Both the position numbers and the translations under genes were made by a program. DNA of 64,000 bases from positions 1 through 64,000 of the forward strand of contig JAEYOV010000034.1 in assembly GCA_023411395.1 (NCBI GenBank), given 5' to 3'. Of the stretch, positions 59,556-64,000 are shown piece by piece (positions within the stretch are counted from its first letter, which is position 1; every line of letters starts with the position of its first letter). The DNA comes from Bacillota bacterium. Lineage in GTDB: Bacteria; Bacillota; Clostridia; Christensenellales; Aristaeellaceae. Below the pieces are notes generated by a model, which saw only the letters and a program-made list of their open reading frames with translations, made no database searches and was not told where the DNA came from.

Positions 59556-59592
59556 AATGAGGCCGCCGGCGTGTAATGCAGGCGGCCTCATT
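59556..59592. terminator. Bidirectional terminator between FMN_bind and LacI genes
   Basis: AATGAGGCCGCC pairs with GGCGGCCTCATT around a 13-base loop between convergent genes. Confidence 0.75.
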
Positions 59593-59612
59593 GCGCAAGA
59601 GAAGGAAATCCG

Positions 59613-60656
59613 CTATTGCGCTTCCGCGGCCGGGCGGATGCGGCCGGTGGAATCGCGGATCACGAGCTTTGGCATCATCGTTTCGTTGTGCAGCGGCAAA
59701 CCCTGAAGCAGCGCGCTCATCATGCCGCAGGCGACCTGCCCGATGCGGTAAAAGTCCTGCGCGACGGTTGTCAGCGCCGGCGTGGCCGCGGCGGCGATGG
59801 GGGAATCGTCATAGCCTACGATGGACATGTCCCTGGGCACGCGCTTGCCCCTTGCCTTCAGCGCCCGCATCAGGCCGATGGCAGGCACGTCGCAGGCGCA
59901 GAAAACGGCGGTCGCCTCCATGCTTATAAAATGCTCCGCGGCCTCCTCCACGCCGTCCTCCGTAAAATCTCCCCACAGCTCCAGGGCCGGGTCTATGGCG
60001 ATGCCGGCGCCGGCCAGGGCCAGGCGGTACCCGTCCAGACGCTGGTAGCTTACCTGGGCGAAACGGTGGCCGTTGAGGATGCCGATGCGCTGATGCCCCA
60101 GGGAAAGCAGGTGCTCCACCGCCATCTGCGCGCCGCGCAGGGAATTATAGCTCACCGTGCCCAAATGCGGGCTGGGCGCCACCGTAAGGTCCCACAGCAC
60201 CGCGGGTGTCTGCAAATTCGGAAGCTGCTCCATGTAGGGATCATCCATCCGAAGGCCGTTGATCAGGATGCCGTCCAACTGGTACGGAACGATCAAGGTC
60301 TCCAGCCTCGTCTGCGACTGCGGCGCCGTCATGATGTTGGGTATCAAAATAATCTCCATGCCGTGCTTTTGCGCCTCGTCCCTGAAGCCGGACATCACCT
60401 GGTAGTCGGCGGAAAAATCCATGCGCTCGCTGCCCGGCTTGCGGCCAGGCATGCCGATGCGCCTGATGGCCGCTCCCGCCTGCGCCAAGGAGGGCTTGTC
60501 CACCCGGTACCCGATTTCCTCGGCGCAGCGCACAACGGCCGCGCGTGTGCCCGGGCTGATTTGAGGATATCCGTTGAGCGCCTTGGAAACCGTGGCCTTG
60601 GAAAGCCCCAACCGGCCGCAGATCGTTTGAATGGTGGGCGCATCCTTCACCGGCAT
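59613..60656 (-). CDS. LacI family transcriptional regulator
   Basis: A 347-residue repressor. The helix-turn-helix is TIQTICGRLGLSKATVSKAL followed by the hinge region NGYPQISPGTRAAV. The sensing domain has SADYQVMSGFRDEAQKHGME, VEHLLSLGHQRIGILNGHRF and SIVGYDDSPIAAAATPALTT. ATG 60656 is preferred because GGAGG is 7 bases ahead; ATG 60662 is too close. It is divergent from the importer at 60839 and presumably controls it through the palindrome at 60723. Confidence 0.93.
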   Translation of the reverse strand: MPVKDAPTIQTICGRLGLSKATVSKALNGYPQISPGTRAAVVRCAEEIGYRVDKPSLAQAGAAIRRIGMPGRKPGSERMDFSADYQVMSGFRDEAQKHGMEIILIPNIMTAPQSQTRLETLIVPYQLDGILINGLRMDDPYMEQLPNLQTPAVLWDLTVAPSPHLGTVSYNSLRGAQMAVEHLLSLGHQRIGILNGHRFAQVSYQRLDGYRLALAGAGIAIDPALELWGDFTEDGVEEAAEHFISMEATAVFCACDVPAIGLMRALKARGKRVPRDMSIVGYDDSPIAAAATPALTTVAQDFYRIGQVACGMMSALLQGLPLHNETMMPKLVIRDSTGRIRPAAEAQ

Positions 60657-60722
60657 ATGCATACCTCCTTGCCGGTTTTAGTATACAGCATCCGGGATGC
60701 GGGTGCAATAGAAAAGTTTCAT

Positions 60723-60782
60723 AAAGTTTCATTGAAACTTTCGGTACAAATCGTTGACATATTTCTGAAACGGTGCTATGAT
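60723..60782. promoter_or_regulatory. LacI operator and importer promoter
   Basis: AAAGTTTCATTGAAACTTT (60723-60741) is a perfect palindrome with a single central base. TTGACA (60754-60759), 17 bases, TATGAT (60777-60782) follow on the plus strand. A GTTTCAT/ATGAAAC repeat of the same half-site lies just upstream near 60715. Confidence 0.75.
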
Positions 60783-60838
60783 GCAGATAACAAAAGGGTG
60801 CGGTGCGACCTACATACTTTTCTGAAAGGAGCATTTTC

Positions 60839-62149
60839 ATGAAAAAAACGCTTCGGTTTCTTTCCCTGCTGGTGTTTTTGACAGTGCTTACAGGCTGCTT
60901 TGCCGCCGCCGCTTCGGCGGAGGCCATCGAGATCACCATCCCCCACTACAAGACCGGCGAGAATGTCGGCGCCAAGTTCTTTCTGCCCCAGGTGGAGCGC
61001 TTCAACACGCTGTATGAGGGCAAATACCATGTGGTCATCGAGGAACTGACCCAGGACCTGTACGTGGAGAAGATCAAGCAGCTTGGCTTGCAGGGCAAGC
61101 TGCCGCCGGTGATCGAGGGCGGCGACACGGAATGGATCCGCGAAGTGGTGATCCCCAACAACATGTTCTACGATCTTTCGGGGGTGCTGGCCGGCCACCC
61201 CGAGATCGACGCCATCACCACGGAGTGGAACCGCGCGTACAACACCACGGCGGACGGCAAGTTCGTGACGCTCAACTTCAACGTGGTGCGGCCCATGACC
61301 CTGTATTACAATGAGGCGATGCTCCCGCTTGCCAAGGCCCCCGGCGAATACGCCGATTGGGCGGAGCTGCTTGCGCAGATGGGCGGCAACAAGATCGCCT
61401 TCATGACCGGCGAGAACGCCTGGACAACGATGCTGACCTTCAGCTCCCTGGTCGCGGCGGAGGAGGGCGGCGTGCAGCTTCTGTCCGAGCATCAGATCGA
61501 GAAGCTGACGGACTTCAGCCATCCCGCGCTGCTCGCGGCCACCGAAAAATTGCAGGCCATGCTGCAAAAGTACGCATCCTCCAATACGGTGGGCGCCGTG
61601 TACGCCGATGCCGCCAATGCCTTCATGTCCAAAAACGCGGCCATCATTGCCAACGGGTCCTGGATGGTGGGCGACTTTGCCCCGGACGCCAGGGACAAAT
61701 GGTCCAACGGCTTTGACGGCGCCACCGTGCGCGGGGCTGTCTTCCCCGGCAACATCGCCGTATCCGGTACGTCGGGCAGCTTCGGCTGGTGGATCCCCGC
61801 CACGGCCACCGATGATCAAAAGGAATGCGCCTCGGCTTTCCTGGCGTTCATCTTATCCGCCGAGGAACTGGAGGCGTACATGTTGGCCGAAGGCGGCACC
61901 GCGCCCCTGCTGGCCCCCAGCGAGGCGTTTTTGTCAAGGCGTGCCGCGGAAAACCCGCTGCTGGATGAGTATGTGGGCGCGGTGAATGCCCAAACGGTCC
62001 TGATCCCCGCCTTTGCGGACTGCATCCCCTCCTCCGTGGCCAATACCGGGTTCGGCACGCTCCTGCCCAAGCTGATCGACGGGACACTTACCCCGGCCCA
62101 ATTCCTTGAACAGCTTGGCGTCATGGCGAAGGAGGCCATGGACGTATAG
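60839..62149 (+). CDS. ABC transporter solute-binding lipoprotein
   Basis: A 436-residue sugar-binding protein. MKKTLRFLSLLVFLTVLTGC ends in the lipobox LTGC, so this is a lipoprotein, unlike the other three binding proteins of the window. The mature protein has ITIPHYKTGENVGAKFFLPQ, VVRPMTLYYNEAMLPL and FMSKNAAIIANGSWMVGDFA, all typical of family 1. AAAGGAG lies about 8 bases before the ATG. First structural gene after the LacI operator; the sugar is unknown. Confidence 0.92.
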   Translation: MKKTLRFLSLLVFLTVLTGCFAAAASAEAIEITIPHYKTGENVGAKFFLPQVERFNTLYEGKYHVVIEELTQDLYVEKIKQLGLQGKLPPVIEGGDTEWIREVVIPNNMFYDLSGVLAGHPEIDAITTEWNRAYNTTADGKFVTLNFNVVRPMTLYYNEAMLPLAKAPGEYADWAELLAQMGGNKIAFMTGENAWTTMLTFSSLVAAEEGGVQLLSEHQIEKLTDFSHPALLAATEKLQAMLQKYASSNTVGAVYADAANAFMSKNAAIIANGSWMVGDFAPDARDKWSNGFDGATVRGAVFPGNIAVSGTSGSFGWWIPATATDDQKECASAFLAFILSAEELEAYMLAEGGTAPLLAPSEAFLSRRAAENPLLDEYVGAVNAQTVLIPAFADCIPSSVANTGFGTLLPKLIDGTLTPAQFLEQLGVMAKEAMDV

Positions 62150-62165
62150 CGCGGCACAGCTTCCC

Positions 62166-62197
62166 GGCAGGCCGCTTCGGAACCGAAGCGGCCTGCC
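62166..62197 (+). promoter_or_regulatory. Strong hairpin after the solute-binding gene
   Basis: GGCAGGCCGCTTCGG, two bases, and its exact 15-bp complement, 16 bases after the stop. No T run follows (AAAATCTTTC). Permease genes lie downstream. Confidence 0.8.
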
Positions 62198-62222
62198 AAA
62201 ATCTTTCATGGGAGGTGGGCGT

Positions 62223-63116
62223 GTGTTAAGGCGGCAAAGGCTCTCGGCGCTGGAGCGCAAGGCGCTGCCGAAGATTTACCTGTTTCTGTTGCCTACAGTC
62301 ATCATCTTTCTTGTTTTTTACCTGACGCCCATTCTCACGGTCCTTGTAACAGCCTTTACCAGGTGGGACGGTTTCAACAGTCCCGCCTATATCGGGATAC
62401 AAAATTTTACCCGCCTTTTTGCCCGGGAAAGCTTTGTGTTCGCGCTGCGCAACCTGTCGCTGTGGGGCGTCATTTCCATGACGCTGCACGTAGCCATCGG
62501 CATGGCGGTGGCTTTTTTAATGTACAGCCAATTCAAGGGCTGGAAGTTTGTCCGCGCGGTGTACATGGTTCCCAATGTGATTTCCGCCGCGGCCTGGGCG
62601 ATGATCTACCGCTTCGTTTTCAACAACAGCTACGGCCTTTTGAACAACATCATCCGCGTTTTTGATCCCGCCTTTTCGGTGAACTGGTTTTTTGAATCGC
62701 CCGCCGCCTTCTGGGCGGTCACATTCACTTGGCTGTTTTACGCGGTGATCGTGTCGCTGCTGGTGCTGGCCGATTTGATGGCGATCCCACGGGAACTGCA
62801 CGAGGCCGCGTACATCGACGGCGCCAGCGGCTGGCATGTGACGCGCCATATCAGGCTGCCGCTGTGCCGCAATTCCATCGGCACGGCCATCATCTGCTCA
62901 GGCACGGCCCGCATCAGCATGTATGAGGCGATATCGCTTACTTCCCGGGGCGGCCCGGGGAACGATACCATGAACCTGCCCATCCTGCTGGTCAACAACA
63001 TCACGGACATGCACTACGGCATGGCCAACGCCGTGGCGCTTTTGATGTTCGTGATCGGCATCCTGCTTCTTTTGCTGGTCAGGCGCACCTTCCGACTGAA
63101 TGATCCGGTCTATTAA
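62223..63116 (+). CDS. Sugar ABC transporter permease (MalF type)
   Basis: A 297-residue permease with six helices (IYLFLLPTVIIFLVFYLTPI first) and the EAA motif HEAAYIDGASGWHVTRHIRL. The GTG at 62223 has GGAGG 7 bases ahead; the upstream ATG 62208 lies across that site. Second gene of the LacI-controlled operon. Confidence 0.9.
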   Translation: MLRRQRLSALERKALPKIYLFLLPTVIIFLVFYLTPILTVLVTAFTRWDGFNSPAYIGIQNFTRLFARESFVFALRNLSLWGVISMTLHVAIGMAVAFLMYSQFKGWKFVRAVYMVPNVISAAAWAMIYRFVFNNSYGLLNNIIRVFDPAFSVNWFFESPAAFWAVTFTWLFYAVIVSLLVLADLMAIPRELHEAAYIDGASGWHVTRHIRLPLCRNSIGTAIICSGTARISMYEAISLTSRGGPGNDTMNLPILLVNNITDMHYGMANAVALLMFVIGILLLLLVRRTFRLNDPVY

Positions 63117-63128
63117 GGAGACAGAGGC

Positions 63129-63971
63129 ATGATCAAGACAAAGAATTTCGGCTATTACATCTGCCGGGTCGTCGGGTATGCCTTTTTGCTGTTTATCGTG
63201 ACCGTTTCGGTGTTCCCGATCCTGTGGGTCATCATGTCCTCCTTCAAAAGCAACGGCGCGATTTTAACCTCGCCCTTCGCGCTGCCGGATATGCTGAACT
63301 TTGACGCCTACCGGTCGGTACTCCGCCAGTACGATCTGCTTCACTATTTTGCCAACTCGCTGATCGTATCCATACTCCCCACGCTGGGCTCCCTGCTCAT
63401 CTATGCCATGGGCGCATACGTGATCGCCAAATTTCGTTTTCCCGGCAAGAACATTTTTTACGCTCTGTTTACCTTGACGCTGCTGGTGCCGGGGCATACG
63501 CGCACGCAGCCGATTTTCTCCATCATCATGAACCTGTCTCTGTACGATACGAAGGCGGGATTGATGCTGGTGTACCTTTCCGGCGGGCTGGCCATGTCCA
63601 TGTTCATCCTGCGGGCCACGTTCATGGCGGTGCCCTATGAGCTGAACGAGGCGGCAACCATCGACGGCGCGGGTTTTTTCCGCACATTTCTCACAATCAA
63701 CCTGCCGCTTTCCAGAACAGGGCTGGCTACCGCCGGCGTCATGATGTTTCTGGGCAATTGGAACGAGTATTTTTATGCCGCGCTGTTGACCTCCTCGGCG
63801 GCCAACAGAACGCTTCCCGTGGCGCTGAGCTTTTTCAACCAGGCGTTTTCCTATGATTACACGCGCATGTTTGCCGCGCTTGCGATCGTGGTGGTTCCCG
63901 GCATCCTTTTGTACATGTTTGCCCAGGAGCAGGTCACGGCGTCCGTCGCATCCAGCGGCGTGAAAGGATAG
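63129..63971 (+). CDS. Sugar ABC transporter permease (MalG type)
   Basis: A 280-residue permease. YAFLLFIVTVSVFPILWVIM is the first helix, NEAATIDGAGFFRTFLTINL the EAA motif and EQVTASVASSGVKG the C-terminus usual for the class. AAGGAG stands about 9 bases before the ATG. It lies 12 bp after its partner. Confidence 0.92.
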   Translation: MIKTKNFGYYICRVVGYAFLLFIVTVSVFPILWVIMSSFKSNGAILTSPFALPDMLNFDAYRSVLRQYDLLHYFANSLIVSILPTLGSLLIYAMGAYVIAKFRFPGKNIFYALFTLTLLVPGHTRTQPIFSIIMNLSLYDTKAGLMLVYLSGGLAMSMFILRATFMAVPYELNEAATIDGAGFFRTFLTINLPLSRTGLATAGVMMFLGNWNEYFYAALLTSSAANRTLPVALSFFNQAFSYDYTRMFAALAIVVVPGILLYMFAQEQVTASVASSGVKG

Positions 63972-63980
63972 AAGGATTAT

Positions 63981-64000
63981 ATGCTGAAGTTTGATACGGG
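63981..64000 (+). CDS. Start of the next gene of the operon (partial)
   Basis: ATG at 63981 after GAAGGAT, 9 bp past the permease stop; only MLKFDT can be read. By analogy with the other loci it may be a glycosidase, but this cannot be known from the window. Confidence 0.5.

Overview
The window looks like the chromosome of an anaerobic, carbohydrate-degrading Firmicute of class Clostridia, with GC-rich coding sequence. The lineage call rests on the GlgC/GlgD pair, a PadR-DUF1048 ABC module, a NiCo riboswitch, EFR1- and FMN_bind-type proteins, strong Gram-positive Shine-Dalgarno sites, GTG and TTG starts, a holin-like type I toxin, and four sugar ABC importers that lack their own ATPase. No rRNA, tRNA, phage, IS transposase or CRISPR array is visible. 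Genus and species cannot be read from the sequence.

Layout. 1-5.4 kb: GNAT, an APC permease divergent from a LysR regulator (with a partial 5' duplication), a DsrE-like protein, an unannotated type I toxin-antitoxin locus, and a membrane-anchored PG_binding protein. 5.5-13.2 kb: an arsR-glgB-glgC-glgD-glgA glycogen operon, read on the minus strand and broken by two long repeat elements. 13.3-16.2 kb: a secreted DUF2927-like protein, a LysM protein and a GH27 glycosidase. 16.7-22.7 kb: an LplB/YtcP/solute-binding importer with a FAD oxidoreductase, preceded by a 2-hydroxyacid dehydrogenase. 22.8-29.4 kb: a PAS-GGDEF-HD-GYP membrane protein, a PTS_EIIC_2 permease, and a BlaI/BlaR1-like pair.

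29.7-39.1 kb is an alpha-mannoside utilisation locus: GntR/LacI hybrid regulator, importer, GH76, GH38, GH125. 39.5-47.9 kb is a second locus: AraC regulator, importer, GH105 and GH112 phosphorylase. Its content suggests pectin (rhamnogalacturonan-I) or galacto-oligosaccharide fragments. 48.1-55.0 kb: a membrane serine hydrolase, an Fe-S aldo-keto reductase, a CDF metal exporter behind a NiCo riboswitch, and a PadR-DUF1048-DUF1048-ABC operon. 55.6-59.5 kb: a pseudo-receiver GGDEF-HD-GYP protein and a TetR-controlled flavodoxin/ferredoxin plus FMN-binding pair. 59.6-64 kb: LacI and a fourth sugar importer, continuing past the window.

How it fits together: oligosaccharides enter through importers that must share an ATPase encoded elsewhere, are cut inside the cell by glycosidases and a phosphorylase without signal peptides, and surplus glucose-phosphate can be stored by the glycogen operon. 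The most unusual non-gene content is a family of mosaic intergenic elements up to about 290 bp long, with hairpins whose stems change in sequence but keep their pairing. A separate small double-hairpin repeat and strong hairpins directly after all four solute-binding-protein genes are also present.
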